Virus record (IMG/VR): IMGVR_UViG_3300020732_000019
Coordinates: 1-42,353 of that record
DNA from: a virus
Reading direction: 5' to 3' (one strand)
DNA: 42,353 nucleotides
Both the position numbers and the translations under genes were made by a program. This document shows, piece by piece, positions 7,808 to 16,012 of this stretch. A model generated the notes under the pieces. That model was not told the DNA's origin. It did not search any database and was given only the letters and a program-made list of their open reading frames with translations. Position 1 is the first letter of the stretch. The number at the start of each line of letters is the position of its first letter.

Positions 7808-8457
7808 CCCGACGGGGTGCCGCTGGTGCCCGAACCGGTCGTCACCCCGCCGTGCTTGTGCGCGCTGACCGTGTGGCCGCCGTTGAACGTGCCTTCGCCG
7901 GTCGCCGTGATCTTGCCGTTCACCTGCAGGTCGCCGGCGATCGTGGCCCCGCTGGGCGCGTTGATCGTTAGCGCCCCTACGGCATTGATCGTGATATTTG
8001 CCCCGTCCATGACGATCGACTGCGCGGGGTCGGCGTTCAGCACCCCACCAAGATAGACCCCGTCCGACCAGTCGAGCCGGCGCGCGCTTCCGGGCGTGGT
8101 CGGCTTTTTCGCGCGTTTGACCCCGCTAATGTCCGAATGGGCGAACACCGCCAAACCGATATCGCCGACCGCCGGGACGACCACGATCGCGGCCGTGCCG
8201 CCTTGCAACCGCCAAACCGGCATCGCAAAAATAGTGCCGTGCGATGTCGCGTTGCCGGCGCCGTCGACTTGGTGAACCATGGGTTGCACGTCGACCGTAT
8301 AGGATCGGCCGACCGCATGAACCGCTTTGACCAGCACTAGTGTCATGGTCGCCGCGTTCGCCATGGCCATGCGAATCAGAAACGACGTGCGGTTATACTC
8401 GCCGCCGGCGTCGAATAGCGTCGCAAATCCGGTGTATGCGTTCGACGGTTGGTTCAT
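7804..8457 (-). CDS. Baseplate central spike protein (Gp138/gpV-like)
   Basis: 217 aa from ATG 8457, which overlaps the hub stop (TAATG). The N-terminus is an OB-fold region typical of Gp138_N spikes (about 1-110, including a VDVQPMVHQVDG stretch); the C-terminal third is repetitive beta (INAVGALTINAPSG), then a histidine-containing tip HTVSAHKHGGV and a Gly/Ser/Thr tail. The HxH pair near residues 200-203 matches the iron-binding apex of P2 gpV-type needles. It punctures the outer membrane on contraction. The longer ORF from 8523 lies inside the hub gene and is unlikely to be used. Confidence 0.88.
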   Translation of the reverse strand: MNQPSNAYTGFATLFDAGGEYNRTSFLIRMAMANAATMTLVLVKAVHAVGRSYTVDVQPMVHQVDGAGNATSHGTIFAMPVWRLQGGTAAIVVVPAVGDIGLAVFAHSDISGVKRAKKPTTPGSARRLDWSDGVYLGGVLNADPAQSIVMDGANITINAVGALTINAPSGATIAGDLQVNGKITATGEGTFNGGHTVSAHKHGGVTTGSGTSGTPSG

Positions 8458-9356
8458 TAGCGCGCACCCGTCGAAATTGGCGTCGCGTGGCCATATAGGC
8501 CACATTCGACCGCCGTCGACCATTCGCCCCCGTAAACCAGCGAATCGAGGTCATGGCCTACTGATATGATCGCCCATGACCCGGTTGCGGCCGACAGCGT
8601 CGACGTGACATTGACTTGCTGGCCAAACAAAAGGTTCGGGTTATAGATCATGCGAAAGGCCAAACCGTTTTGTGTGAATTGCGGGTAGCCAATTAACCCG
8701 GTTTCGGCCGACACGTCCAAAACTTGTTCGCCCCGGGTCTGGCCGGCTGGCCAAATCGCGATGACCTGTTCATCCATGACGCAATTGCACCGGGCCGCTT
8801 GGCAGACCGCGCGAATCTGCTGAACGGGCGTGCCGGGCAAATAGATATTTTCGAAAGCGTGAACGACCCCGGAATTTTCCAGCGCACGCGGCGGCGTCAT
8901 AAGCTGGCCGATCCCTGACAAAATCGTCGATATGTCGACCGTCCCGCGGTAGCTGGTCGGCGGCACGGGTTTGACGATATCAAGGCCGCCGGTGAACGCC
9001 GACACGATGAAAAGCAATTCGGGCGGCGACGACGCGTCGGCCCATGCTTCCTTGATCGTGCCGCTAAACACGGCCGACAGCGTCGACCCCTTGTCGCCGG
9101 CAAATAGCGTGATCGTGTTGTTGCGCTCTTGTTCGAATGCCAGCTTGTTCAGCACGGTCAGTTGCCGGACCACGTCAAGCGGCATCCCCCAAATTCGCAG
9201 GTCGAGTTGCGACATTCCGACGCCGCCGTTTAGCCGGATTCGCGCCGACATGCGCAACCCGTCGACGGTCACGGTATTTTGTCCCGAATCGCCGAACGAC
9301 CCTTCGCCAAGCGTGAATGATGCGCGCAACTGGCGTTCGACGAACGTATTCGTCAT
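8457..9356 (-). CDS. Baseplate hub protein (gp27-like)
   Basis: 299 aa from ATG 9356, which overlaps the plug-gene stop (ATGA); the longer 454-codon frame only adds antisense of neighbours. The protein has two beta-barrel-like segments and a motif typical of myophage hubs, STLSAVFSGTIKEAWAD near 95-111, then YPQFTQNGLAFRMIYNPNL near 225-243. It caps the tail tube and holds the spike. Gene order plug - hub - spike - gp25 - J - DUF2612 matches the conserved baseplate operon of Bcep781-like and related myophages. Confidence 0.87.
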   Translation of the reverse strand: MTNTFVERQLRASFTLGEGSFGDSGQNTVTVDGLRMSARIRLNGGVGMSQLDLRIWGMPLDVVRQLTVLNKLAFEQERNNTITLFAGDKGSTLSAVFSGTIKEAWADASSPPELLFIVSAFTGGLDIVKPVPPTSYRGTVDISTILSGIGQLMTPPRALENSGVVHAFENIYLPGTPVQQIRAVCQAARCNCVMDEQVIAIWPAGQTRGEQVLDVSAETGLIGYPQFTQNGLAFRMIYNPNLLFGQQVNVTSTLSAATGSWAIISVGHDLDSLVYGGEWSTAVECGLYGHATPISTGAR

Positions 9357-9655
9357 GGCAAGGTGTCCGAATAGCAAAGCATCCACCGCGACCCTAGGCC
9401 GGTGTAATCCGGGTCGTCGGCGCCTTGTGTGTCCATAAAAAACAGGTCGCCGGTGAACCCGTGGTAGGCGTCGCGCACAATGCGCACCCGATCGCGCGCC
9501 AAGACCCCCTGCAGCATCACCGCGCCGTCGACGGACAGGTCGACAAATAGCCCGGTGCGACGCTGGCGAAGGGCGATCTTGCACGCCTGTTGCGACAGTT
9601 GAACCGTGAAAACTTGCGACGGCACGGCCGACACTGGAATAACAAAACCGGTCAT
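9353..9655 (-). CDS. Baseplate plug protein (DUF6983 type)
   Basis: 100 aa, all beta. It starts FVIPVSAVPSQVFTVQLS and ends with the pattern FTGDLFFMDTQGADDPDYT followed by RWMLCYSD, which matches the phage baseplate plug family described structurally in Pam3-type simple myophages. It sits at the centre of the baseplate between hub and tube. The start overlaps the Dit-like gene stop by 4 bp, and its own stop overlaps the hub start by 4 bp. Confidence 0.8.
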   Translation of the reverse strand: MTGFVIPVSAVPSQVFTVQLSQQACKIALRQRRTGLFVDLSVDGAVMLQGVLARDRVRIVRDAYHGFTGDLFFMDTQGADDPDYTGLGSRWMLCYSDTLP

Positions 9656-10275
9656 TGCGTTTCCCCCGCCGCGGTGCTGGCCGCGTCCGACGGTTGCGCT
9701 TGTGCCGCCCCGTTCTGCGCTTGCGCCGCGCTGGCGGGCGCCGCCACGTTCGAAAACGACGTGGTCGCGGTCTGTCGCACGTTGCGCAGATCGATTTCAA
9801 GAACGAGTAGGTAGGCGCCATGATCCGGCGAGGCTTGCCGGCGCATTCCGACGATATTGCAGTTTAGGTAGACGCCGTCGGGCGTCACGACGCTGTAAAG
9901 GTCTGTCGTCTGCCATGCGGATTGCACCGCGCCAAGCACCGCTTGCCGGGCTTCGACCGACCCGCCTTTGGTCGCTATGACGCGGGTGTCGAATGGCCGA
10001 AGCACTTTGTTTGCGGATATGAACCCGCCGCCTTCGACCGGGTAATCGAGAATTTGCGAATCAAGCTGCAATTCGAACGACACGATATTGTCGAAGGTGG
10101 CCAGCGGCGCCCCTGTTTCCGAATAGATACCCCACGACGCGGAAATATCGGCTTGCGCCTGTCGGCCGCTGCCCGACACCAGCGCCGGCGATTGCGGCGT
10201 CGTGCCGCCAAGCGCAGGCCGCTGCACCGCTGGCACGCCGGGGGCGTCGGGAACCGTGGGATATTGCGCGGACAT
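9652..10275 (-). CDS. Dit-like tail/baseplate protein
   Basis: 207 aa. The central part, with FELQLDSQILDYPVEGGGF near 64-82 followed by an RPFDTRVIATKGG stretch, fits the Dit-like N-terminal domain of proteins that join tube to hub. The C-terminus is a low-complexity Ala/Gln tail. The start at 10275 is the left boundary of repeat copy 2: ATG without a Shine-Dalgarno, 30 bp from the minus-strand TATTTT box, as at 7035 and 22729. The tape measure gene precedes it in the late operon, but cassette B is inserted between them. Confidence 0.8.
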   Translation of the reverse strand: MSAQYPTVPDAPGVPAVQRPALGGTTPQSPALVSGSGRQAQADISASWGIYSETGAPLATFDNIVSFELQLDSQILDYPVEGGGFISANKVLRPFDTRVIATKGGSVEARQAVLGAVQSAWQTTDLYSVVTPDGVYLNCNIVGMRRQASPDHGAYLLVLEIDLRNVRQTATTSFSNVAAPASAAQAQNGAAQAQPSDAASTAAGETQ

Positions 10276-10369
10276 GCCCCGACAGTAGCACGCGCGGAAA
10301 ATGTAAAATAGAGTATTGACGCGACCGTCAATAGGCGTATTATCAGGGGGTCAAGAGGGAGTGCGAATC
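10276..10369. repeat. 94-bp divergent promoter repeat, copy 2
   Basis: Same length and organisation as copy 1: GTAGCACGCGCG at 10285-10296, TAAAATA with minus-strand TATTTT at 10305-10310, palindrome 10314-10333, + strand TATTAT 10338-10343, ribosome site, ATG at 10370. Only the GCGGAAAATG stretch between the GC block and TAAAATA, and a few other single bases, differ clearly from copies 1 and 3. Confidence 0.85.
10314..10343 (+). promoter_or_regulatory. Operator-promoter 2
   Basis: Palindrome TATTGACGCGACCGTCAATA at 10314-10333 contains -35 TTGACG (10316-10321); the -10 TATTAT is at 10338-10343 after 16 bp. Drives cassette B. Confidence 0.85.
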
Positions 10370-10870
10370 ATGGTTCAGGTCTGGAAAATCATCGAAGGGC
10401 AGTTGGCCGGAGTGTTCGAAGCGGTCGACGCTGAAAACAAGGCGCGGCTGGTCGCGTGGGGTCTGGAACGGAAAGCCGCGATCGTGGAATTCAAGGCGAG
10501 CGACGAAGGCCGGGCGCTGCGGAAAGATCAATGGGCCTACTACGGCAAGCTGTTTGCTCTGGCCGGCGGGAAGGGCTGGTACAAGGTTTTCAACGACCAC
10601 GGCGAAGCGGGCGTTCAGGCGGCCATGGAAAAACACGCGGAATTGATCGCGGCCGCCCGGCGGCAAAAGATCGCCGCGAAACTGGCGGCGTTCGGGGTCG
10701 GGGAAATCGAAAAAGCGGAATACGCCCGGAGCGCCGACGGGTTTCAGGGAGTGTGGATCGTCCAAAGCGACAAGGGCCGGGTGCGGGTCGAAATCGACGT
10801 GATTTACGCCGGCGGGTACAACATCCAAATCCTGCATCAGCGGGTGTTGGTCAAAGTCAAAATCGTCTGA
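10370..10870 (+). CDS. Uncharacterised cassette B protein, 166 aa
   Basis: ATG 10370 is preceded by the shared leader GAGGGAGTGCGAATCATG. The protein is mixed alpha/beta: a helical first part with KASDEGRALRKDQWAYYGKLF, an Ala/Lys-rich helix (about 85-105) and a C-terminal beta-rich part ending VLVKVKIV. No family recognised. It is the first gene of an operon with at least three more genes; a UUCG hairpin separates it from the next. Likely an early accessory protein. Confidence 0.8.
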   Translation: MVQVWKIIEGQLAGVFEAVDAENKARLVAWGLERKAAIVEFKASDEGRALRKDQWAYYGKLFALAGGKGWYKVFNDHGEAGVQAAMEKHAELIAAARRQKIAAKLAAFGVGEIEKAEYARSADGFQGVWIVQSDKGRVRVEIDVIYAGGYNIQILHQRVLVKVKIV

Positions 10871-10877
10871 AACAACC

Positions 10878-10895
10878 GGCGCCCTTCGGGGCGCC
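10878..10895 (+). other. UUCG-tetraloop hairpin between cassette B genes
   Basis: GGCGCCC-TTCG-GGGCGCC: a 7-bp GC stem closed by C(UUCG)G, an exceptionally stable RNA hairpin. No U tract follows, so it is not a classical terminator. It lies 7 bp after a stop codon and about 8 bp before the next ribosome site. The same hairpin recurs at 23040, 23362 and 24416. Confidence 0.75.
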
Positions 10896-10914
10896 ACATT
10901 CGGGAGTGCGAATC

Positions 10915-11115
10915 ATGGTTCAGGTCGGGCAAGCGAGCGAAGGGCTTTTTGAGGTTAGCGCCGCATGGATGAAAGCGTGCGGGCGCGGCGATCAAGCCCG
11001 CGTGTTCCCCGTCGTCCGGTCGTGGATGGCTGGCCATTTGCCTTTTGTGGCGGTTCGGCTGGACGACGGCCGGGAATGGGAATTGTGCGCCGAATGGCGC
11101 GGTCGGTTCGTGTAA
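10915..11115 (+). CDS. Uncharacterised cassette B protein, 66 aa
   Basis: ATG 10915 follows CGGGAGTGCGAATC, the same initiation sequence as the promoter-proximal genes. The first five residues (MVQVG) echo those of the preceding gene (MVQVW), so the two gene starts may share ancestry by duplication of the leader and first codons. The middle has VAVRLDDGREWEL, a beta-hairpin-like stretch. Function unknown. Confidence 0.7.
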   Translation: MVQVGQASEGLFEVSAAWMKACGRGDQARVFPVVRSWMAGHLPFVAVRLDDGREWELCAEWRGRFV

Positions 11116-11130
11116 AAGGGAGTGCGAAAT

Positions 11131-11391
11131 ATGAAAGACACCATGCCCCCAAAGATCGGCTTTTATTGCACCATGTTGCGCGGTGAACGCGTCGCGTGGT
11201 TGGCCGGGCCGTTCGATACCAAACAGGCGGCCGAAGCGCGGCTACGCGACGCCCGGGAAGCGGCCGAAGCGGCCGACCCGTGGTCGGCGTTCGATGCGTT
11301 CGGCGTGACCCGGCTTGAACGGCCGGTCGCTGCGTTGCCTTACGGGGTGCTGAACGAACGGCTTGGGTTGCCGTTCGAAGGGGCCGTCTAA
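11131..11391 (+). CDS. Uncharacterised cassette B protein, 86 aa
   Basis: ATG 11131 has AAGGGAG nine bases upstream; a GTG at 11122 is in frame but lies in the ribosome site. The N-terminal half (IGFYCTMLRGERVAWLAGPF, then DTKQAAEARLRDAREAAE) has a strand-strand-helix look typical of small phage proteins. The stop overlaps the next start (TAATG at 11389-11393). Function unknown. Confidence 0.75.
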   Translation: MKDTMPPKIGFYCTMLRGERVAWLAGPFDTKQAAEARLRDAREAAEAADPWSAFDAFGVTRLERPVAALPYGVLNERLGLPFEGAV

Positions 11392-11597
11392 TGGGTTTCC
11401 GACTTGCCGTTTACCGCCTTGCATGGCCGTCATACGACTGCGAACAATGTGTCGGGCAAGACGAGTGGGCCGGCTGCTATTGCGCGTTTTACGGCGCCAG
11501 TAGCCCGGGCCACGGCCCCACGCGGTCGGAAACGGCCGCGCGGTTTCTTTACAATTGGGCGTGGCGAAACAAGATCAGCGACGGGCGACCCTATTAG
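11391..11597 (+). CDS. Cys/Trp/Tyr-rich 68-aa cassette B protein
   Basis: ATG 11391 shares its A with the preceding stop. It has four cysteines (C17, C20, C29, C31) clustered near CEQCVGQDEWAGCYC, a possible metal site, and many aromatic residues. Its TAG overlaps the tape measure stop codon on the other strand by 4 bp (11594-11597). No family recognised. Confidence 0.7.
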   Translation: MGFRLAVYRLAWPSYDCEQCVGQDEWAGCYCAFYGASSPGHGPTRSETAARFLYNWAWRNKISDGRPY

Positions 11598-13423
11598 GGC
11601 GCCAATCCCTGATTCGCTTGCGCGACCAACCCACGTTGCGCAAGGGCGCCGCGCATGTCCCGCGCGATCCCGGCCGCGTCGGTCGCGGCGGTGTTGATCA
11701 CGATTGTTCCGACATTGACGTTCTGTCGAACGTTCGTCGCGCCGCCGGCACGACCCAGCGACGTGCCAAGATAACGGCCCGCGCGGTTCAGGTCGCCTTG
11801 CGTGCCCACGCCCGGCCGGTAAAACCGCGTGATCATCAACCGGGCGGCCGTGGCCGCGTCGGCATTGCGCAGCGTTTCCCAAAACCCCTTGCCGCCGCCT
11901 TTGTCGCCGCCGACCGTTTCGCTGAACATCGCGGCAAGTTGCTGGTCGAAGGTCGACGCGCTGTGCCATTGTTTGCGCCGATCGCCGCGCCACTGGCCAA
12001 GGCCAAGCGTGCCGCCGTCGGGCCCGGTGTTCGACGGGTCAAGGTTCGGGTTTTCTGCGCGCATGGCCGCCACGATCCCGCGCGCCGCTTCGGCCGACGC
12101 GCCGCGCGAACGCCAAAACGCAATCGCCCGATCGGCCGACCCGCCGCCCGATCGAATCAGGCCGCCTGAAATCAGGTCGGCCATGCCCCCGTTAGCGCCG
12201 CCGCCCCCGACCGTCGGATTGCTGCCCGCTGCGGCCGGCATGAACCACGGGTCGACCTTGAGCCCTTTGCGCGGCCCGACGCCGGATTGGTTCTGAATGC
12301 CCGATCCTACGCCTTCCCAATGGCCTTGGCCTTTGCCAGTGTCGACCCAATGCAGCGGCCGGTCTTTCCACGTCATTTCAGACGACCCGTCGGGGTTATG
12401 TGTAACGACCCCCTGTTTCGCGCCGACGTCGCCGACATAGTGGCCGTGCTGCACCGAATTGCCGTAGCGATCCCGGGTGACCGCGTCGCGCTTTTGCTGG
12501 TCGCCAACCGCTTTCAATTTCTGGTAAGCGGCCAGCACCGCGGTAATCGCGCCGGCGATCGCCAGAATTTCCCAACTGGCGGCGATCGCGGCAACGGCAA
12601 AAGCGCCAAGAATCCCGATTCCCGCGTCAAGGGTCAGGTTCATGTTATCTTGGTTCGATAGCCATTTAGCCATGGCGTCGGCCGTTTGTTCGATTTCCGG
12701 GCGAAACACGGCTTTGACCGAATGGCCGATTCGCTGCAGCGCCGCGTCGAAATCCTGCGCGGCTTTGGCGTCGGCATCGGTCGCCACGCCAATTTTGCGC
12801 ATTTGTTCCAAGGTTTCCTGAACGCCTTGGGGGCCTTTTTCCAGCAAGTTGACCATGTTTGCGTTAATGCCAAGCATGGACGCCCGGGCCGCAAATTCCG
12901 GTTTTGGCATACGCTGGGAAGCGCCGGCAATCTGCATCAACACTTTTTCGGGGTCGCGCAGATCGGTCACGCCAAGCCCCTGCAGCGCGGCAAGCTGCGA
13001 AGGGTTGGCCTGCCCTAGCTGGTAGTTCTGATAGAGCGACACGACCGCTTGCAACGCTTGGTTGGCGTCGCCGGCCTGCCCGCCGACTTGTGTAACCGCC
13101 GCTTGCCACGCGGACAGGTTTTGCGTCGCGATCCCAAGGTTCGCGGCCAGCCGGCCGGTCGCCGCGTCGCCAATCAACATCGATTGGACAAATTCTTTAA
13201 CGCCCGACGCGCCGGCCAGCATGAACAAGAAACCGGCGGTTTCGTTCCGCAGTTTTTTGACGCCGTCGGTCAACCGCCGCTGCGCGTCTTCTTGCGCGCG
13301 GTTGTCCTTCGCCATCTGTTCATGTAGTTTTTTCTGGTCGTCTTTGTAGACGCGAATTTGACGTTGATAGTTGCTAGGATCGAGACCCAAGGTAACGACA
13401 AAAGCGTCGATAATGTCGGCCAT
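11594..13423 (-). CDS. Tape measure protein with C-terminal lysozyme-like domain
   Basis: 609 aa. The N-terminal 100 residues are coiled coil (DDQKKLHEQMAKDNRAQEDA), then helical tape segments, a hydrophobic membrane-like stretch (about 270-300), a Gly/Ser linker, and at about 429-540 a phage tail lysozyme domain (AIAFWRSRGASAEAARGIV, Glu near 457, GTLGLGQWRGDRRKQW). It sets tail length and probably cuts peptidoglycan during DNA entry. It is short for a tape measure, implying a tail tube around 90 nm by the usual 1.5 Å per residue. ATG 13423 has AAAGGAC upstream, six bases past the chaperone stop. Its stop overlaps the end of cassette B. Confidence 0.9.
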   Translation of the reverse strand: MADIIDAFVVTLGLDPSNYQRQIRVYKDDQKKLHEQMAKDNRAQEDAQRRLTDGVKKLRNETAGFLFMLAGASGVKEFVQSMLIGDAATGRLAANLGIATQNLSAWQAAVTQVGGQAGDANQALQAVVSLYQNYQLGQANPSQLAALQGLGVTDLRDPEKVLMQIAGASQRMPKPEFAARASMLGINANMVNLLEKGPQGVQETLEQMRKIGVATDADAKAAQDFDAALQRIGHSVKAVFRPEIEQTADAMAKWLSNQDNMNLTLDAGIGILGAFAVAAIAASWEILAIAGAITAVLAAYQKLKAVGDQQKRDAVTRDRYGNSVQHGHYVGDVGAKQGVVTHNPDGSSEMTWKDRPLHWVDTGKGQGHWEGVGSGIQNQSGVGPRKGLKVDPWFMPAAAGSNPTVGGGGANGGMADLISGGLIRSGGGSADRAIAFWRSRGASAEAARGIVAAMRAENPNLDPSNTGPDGGTLGLGQWRGDRRKQWHSASTFDQQLAAMFSETVGGDKGGGKGFWETLRNADAATAARLMITRFYRPGVGTQGDLNRAGRYLGTSLGRAGGATNVRQNVNVGTIVINTAATDAAGIARDMRGALAQRGLVAQANQGLAP

Positions 13424-13429
13424 AGTCGC

Positions 13430-13666
13430 CTAGTCCTTTTCCGCCGCCTTGCGCGCTAGTCGTTCGTTATACGCGTCGACGTGGATAATTTCCAATAGGT
13501 CGAAAAGCATTTCGAGACTGTAGACGGAATCGAGTTCCGCCAGCGTCGCCTTGCCGCTGGAAACGGCCGCCGCAATCGTCGCCGGCACGTTTGCCGTGCT
13601 TACGTACCCGGGGTCGGGGTCGTCATCGCCGATTGGCCCAAATTCGACAGCCAACCGGCCAGCGAA
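13430..13666 (-). CDS. Frameshifted C-terminal extension of the tail assembly chaperone
   Basis: An open frame in -1 relative to the 152-aa chaperone, entered at the slippery heptamer GGGTTTT (13672-13666). It has no ATG/GTG start with a ribosome site of its own; its first potential start is a TTG inside the other gene. Slippage at G130-F131 would give a 209-aa fusion of 131 upstream residues plus 78 encoded here (FAGRLAVEFGPIGDDD and on, helical end). It directly precedes the tape measure gene, as gpGT does in lambda. Acts as tape measure chaperone; not expected in the virion. Confidence 0.8.
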   Translation of the reverse strand, partial: FAGRLAVEFGPIGDDDPDPGYVSTANVPATIAAAVSSGKATLAELDSVYSLEMLFDLLEIIHVDAYNERLARKAAEKD

Positions 13667-14058
13667 AAACCCACGTGCAAATCGACTACCTCGTTTCGCA
13701 ACGTCAAGAGCGTGGAAACTTCTTCGATATCCTGTTCATCGAAGGGGCGGGCCAAAGCGTGATTTTTCGGGTCGGGCAGGATTTCGACGCAATCCCACAT
13801 TTCGTCCAAGAGCGGTTCGGCTTCCCGAAACGTTACGCCCAAAAGGGCCCGCGTGCCGGCCGCCAGCACGGCGCCGATCCCCATGCGCAGCACTTCGGGC
13901 GGGATATCCAACCCGCTGTTGGCAAGGGCCAGCAAGACCCGCGTAGCCCATTTTTCGACCCGGACGGGGCTTGCTTCGGTAACGCGAAAGATTTTGCCCG
14001 CGTCCCGGTTTGGCCGGTCGCCGTCTGGCCGGATTGTCACAATCTTGGTTTTGCGCAT
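13600..14058 (-). CDS. Tail assembly chaperone (gpG-like)
   Basis: 152 aa. The position between tube and tape measure and the overlapping -1 frame identify it as the short form of the chaperone. The sequence is mostly helical (RVEKWATRVLLALANSGLDI, then PEVLRMGIGAVLAAG). The slippery GGGTTTT lies in phase (G GGT TTT) at codons 130-131; unshifted translation continues 21 codons to the stop at 13600. GGGAGACACC precedes ATG 14058. A hairpin terminator (14077-14101) lies just upstream, between this gene and the tube gene. Confidence 0.88.
   Translation of the reverse strand: MRKTKIVTIRPDGDRPNRDAGKIFRVTEASPVRVEKWATRVLLALANSGLDIPPEVLRMGIGAVLAAGTRALLGVTFREAEPLLDEMWDCVEILPDPKNHALARPFDEQDIEEVSTLLTLRNEVVDLHVGFSLAGWLSNLGQSAMTTPTPGT
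13666..13672 (-). promoter_or_regulatory. -1 ribosomal frameshift site GGGTTTT
   Basis: On the minus strand the bases read G GGT TTT in the frame of the chaperone gene, fitting X XXY YYZ. Both P- and A-site tRNAs (Gly, Phe) can re-pair after slipping back one base (GGG, TTT). Confidence 0.8.
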
Positions 14059-14076
14059 GGTGTCTCCCGATCATGC

Positions 14077-14101
14077 GAAAACCCCGGAATTTACGCCGGG
14101 G
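14077..14101 (-). terminator. Hairpin terminator or attenuator after tail tube gene
   Basis: On the minus strand CCCCGG (14101-14096), an 8-base loop and CCGGGG (14087-14082) are followed by TTTTCGC. The stop codon of the tube gene (14093-14091) lies in the loop. A short stem, so probably a partial terminator that keeps chaperone expression below tube expression. Confidence 0.6.
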
Positions 14102-14531
14102 CGATAACAACCTTTTCCCATTGCAGGCTAAAGCGCCGGGGTTGCAAGGTCTTGCGGATAGCCGGCATGATCGAGACGTTCACCAGAACGCCCTTGACCA
14201 GCGTGTAGCGCATCCCGGTCGCGACGATCAGGATCGAGCCGAAGGCGTAAAACTTTTCGCGCGCCTGTCGTTCGGCTTGCTGCCACTGGTCGAAAAAGTC
14301 GTTCGATTGGCTGTCGGCCTGCAGCATGATCGATTGCGGGACGGGGTTGTAAACAAACCCGGCCGACAAGCGACCATCGACGCCCATGGTCGTTTCGCCG
14401 TTCACCAGCGAATCGATGTCGGTCACGTCGTCGGCGGAAAAGCCTTGAATTTGCCGCGGGGTCGGAAAAAGGTTCTGAACCCCAAGGGTCAGGACTGCGC
14501 TTGCTGCGGTGATCGTCCGGTTGTTGGCCAT
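14091..14531 (-). CDS. Tail tube protein
   Basis: 146 aa, directly after the sheath gene (one-base TAATG overlap at 14531) and before the chaperone: the invariant position of the tube subunit. The sequence fits phage tube proteins of DUF3277-type myophages: a GFSADDVTDIDSLVNGETTMGV region, a helix FFDQWQQAERQAREKFYA and a final beta strand (RFSLQWEKVVIAP). It polymerises as hexameric rings inside the sheath. Confidence 0.87.
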   Translation of the reverse strand: MANNRTITAASAVLTLGVQNLFPTPRQIQGFSADDVTDIDSLVNGETTMGVDGRLSAGFVYNPVPQSIMLQADSQSNDFFDQWQQAERQAREKFYAFGSILIVATGMRYTLVKGVLVNVSIMPAIRKTLQPRRFSLQWEKVVIAPA

Positions 14532-16012
14532 TATTGCACCATCAAGCTGTTAAGGGTGATCGACTGCACCGATTGTCCGTCGGTGTAGAGGAAATAGCAG
14601 AGCGGCGTCGTGCGGTTCGCCCGGGCCGTCGGGCCGGGGTCTTGCACCGAAAGATACCAGCCGGTCGAATAAAGCGGTTGCGAAACGTCCTGCCCGGCGA
14701 TCGACTGCGCATAGGCTTTCTGCGATTCCGACAGCGTAATCCCGGTGCGGATTGCCCCGAACGTTAGCGCGTTCTGAATGTCGCCAAGCAACGAAGCGCG
14801 AATCAGTTCATACCCGTCGGCATTGTACGGGATTTGGCCGATCGTCGTTGCGAGGTTCATCAAATCCAACTGAAAAGCGCTGTTCATCCAAATCTGGTCA
14901 ACATACGAGTCGATCCATTTGAACGGGCCCGAAACCCGGCCGTTGCGCAAGAACACGAATTGCTGCGCGGCCGTGGCCCACGCGCCATAGAACGCATAGC
15001 CGTTCGTCGCCAACTGGTCGGCGATCGTCTGGTTTGACACGTCGGCGGACAGACCCGCTTGCGATCGAAAATCGGCAACCGTGCGGCCGCGCGTCTGCGT
15101 GTAGTCGACCGACGCGACATAGCCCAAAACGAACGACATTTTGTCATACGACGGGGCCCAAACCAGAGTCGTGCCCGAATAGTTCGCTTGATTGATCAGA
15201 TACAGCGGCGACGTGTTGTCGGGGTTCGAATACGCCGACGTGTCGGCCGTCCAACCGACGAAAAGAAACCGGTTGTTCTGGCCGTTATTCCACGCGGCGA
15301 AAGCGATCAGATCGGAGTCGGTCGCGGCCCAAAGCGGCCCGAACGCGACCCAATTTTGCGTCTGCGCGATAATCGCGTTCATGGCCGCGGCCGGCGTATC
15401 AGCGGCCACGCCTTGCGACAGCACGGCGCCGGTTGCGGCGGTCAGGCCAAGCGACGCGGCCAGCGTGCCGGTCGCATAGACGATCGACTGAACGCCCGTC
15501 GTGTTCGACGTGAACAGAAAGGCGCCGGCGATCGCGTCATAAGAGCACGTGAACCCGGGCGCGGTAAACGCGGCCTGAATGATCGTCGCGGCGTTGCTGA
15601 ACGACGTCGCGGCCGCAAGGTTGATCGCGGCGCTGGTCAATGCCGCGCCGGCCAGCGTGATCGTGAGCGTGCCGGAAAGCGCCTGCAACTGTGCCAGCGT
15701 CAAGCCCATGGCCGCGCCGCGCAACCACGCGGCGCGCGCCGCGGTCGCGTAAGCGGCCAGCAACATTTGGCCCGGCTTTTGCGCCGAATTCGTGAACCCG
15801 GCGAAATAGATCGCCGCGGCGTTCGCTTCGGTGCTGCCCGCCCCAAAATACGCAAGCACGCTGGCCGCGCTGTTGAACGACAAAACCGCGCCGTATGGCG
15901 CGCGGGTGCTGGTCGACAGGAAAAGCCCGATCGTGGCGAGCCCGGCGCCGCCGGTCGTCACCACGCCCGGGATGACATTCATAATGTCGCTTGCGGGGAT
16001 TGCTGCGGTCAC
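14531..16012 (-). CDS. Tail sheath protein (DUF3383 family)
   Basis: 493 aa, the contractile sheath. It resembles DUF3383 sheath proteins over its full length, including WVAFGPLWAATDSDLIAFAA (about 218-237), the segment SGTTLVWAPSYDKMSFVLGY and the C-terminal domain GWYLSVQDPGPTARANR. The start is GTG 16012, overlapping the preceding stop as GTGA with GGAGATAGACAA upstream. This gene shows the phage has a contractile tail. Confidence 0.92.
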   Translation of the reverse strand: MTAAIPASDIMNVIPGVVTTGGAGLATIGLFLSTSTRAPYGAVLSFNSAASVLAYFGAGSTEANAAAIYFAGFTNSAQKPGQMLLAAYATAARAAWLRGAAMGLTLAQLQALSGTLTITLAGAALTSAAINLAAATSFSNAATIIQAAFTAPGFTCSYDAIAGAFLFTSNTTGVQSIVYATGTLAASLGLTAATGAVLSQGVAADTPAAAMNAIIAQTQNWVAFGPLWAATDSDLIAFAAWNNGQNNRFLFVGWTADTSAYSNPDNTSPLYLINQANYSGTTLVWAPSYDKMSFVLGYVASVDYTQTRGRTVADFRSQAGLSADVSNQTIADQLATNGYAFYGAWATAAQQFVFLRNGRVSGPFKWIDSYVDQIWMNSAFQLDLMNLATTIGQIPYNADGYELIRASLLGDIQNALTFGAIRTGITLSESQKAYAQSIAGQDVSQPLYSTGWYLSVQDPGPTARANRTTPLCYFLYTDGQSVQSITLNSLMVQ

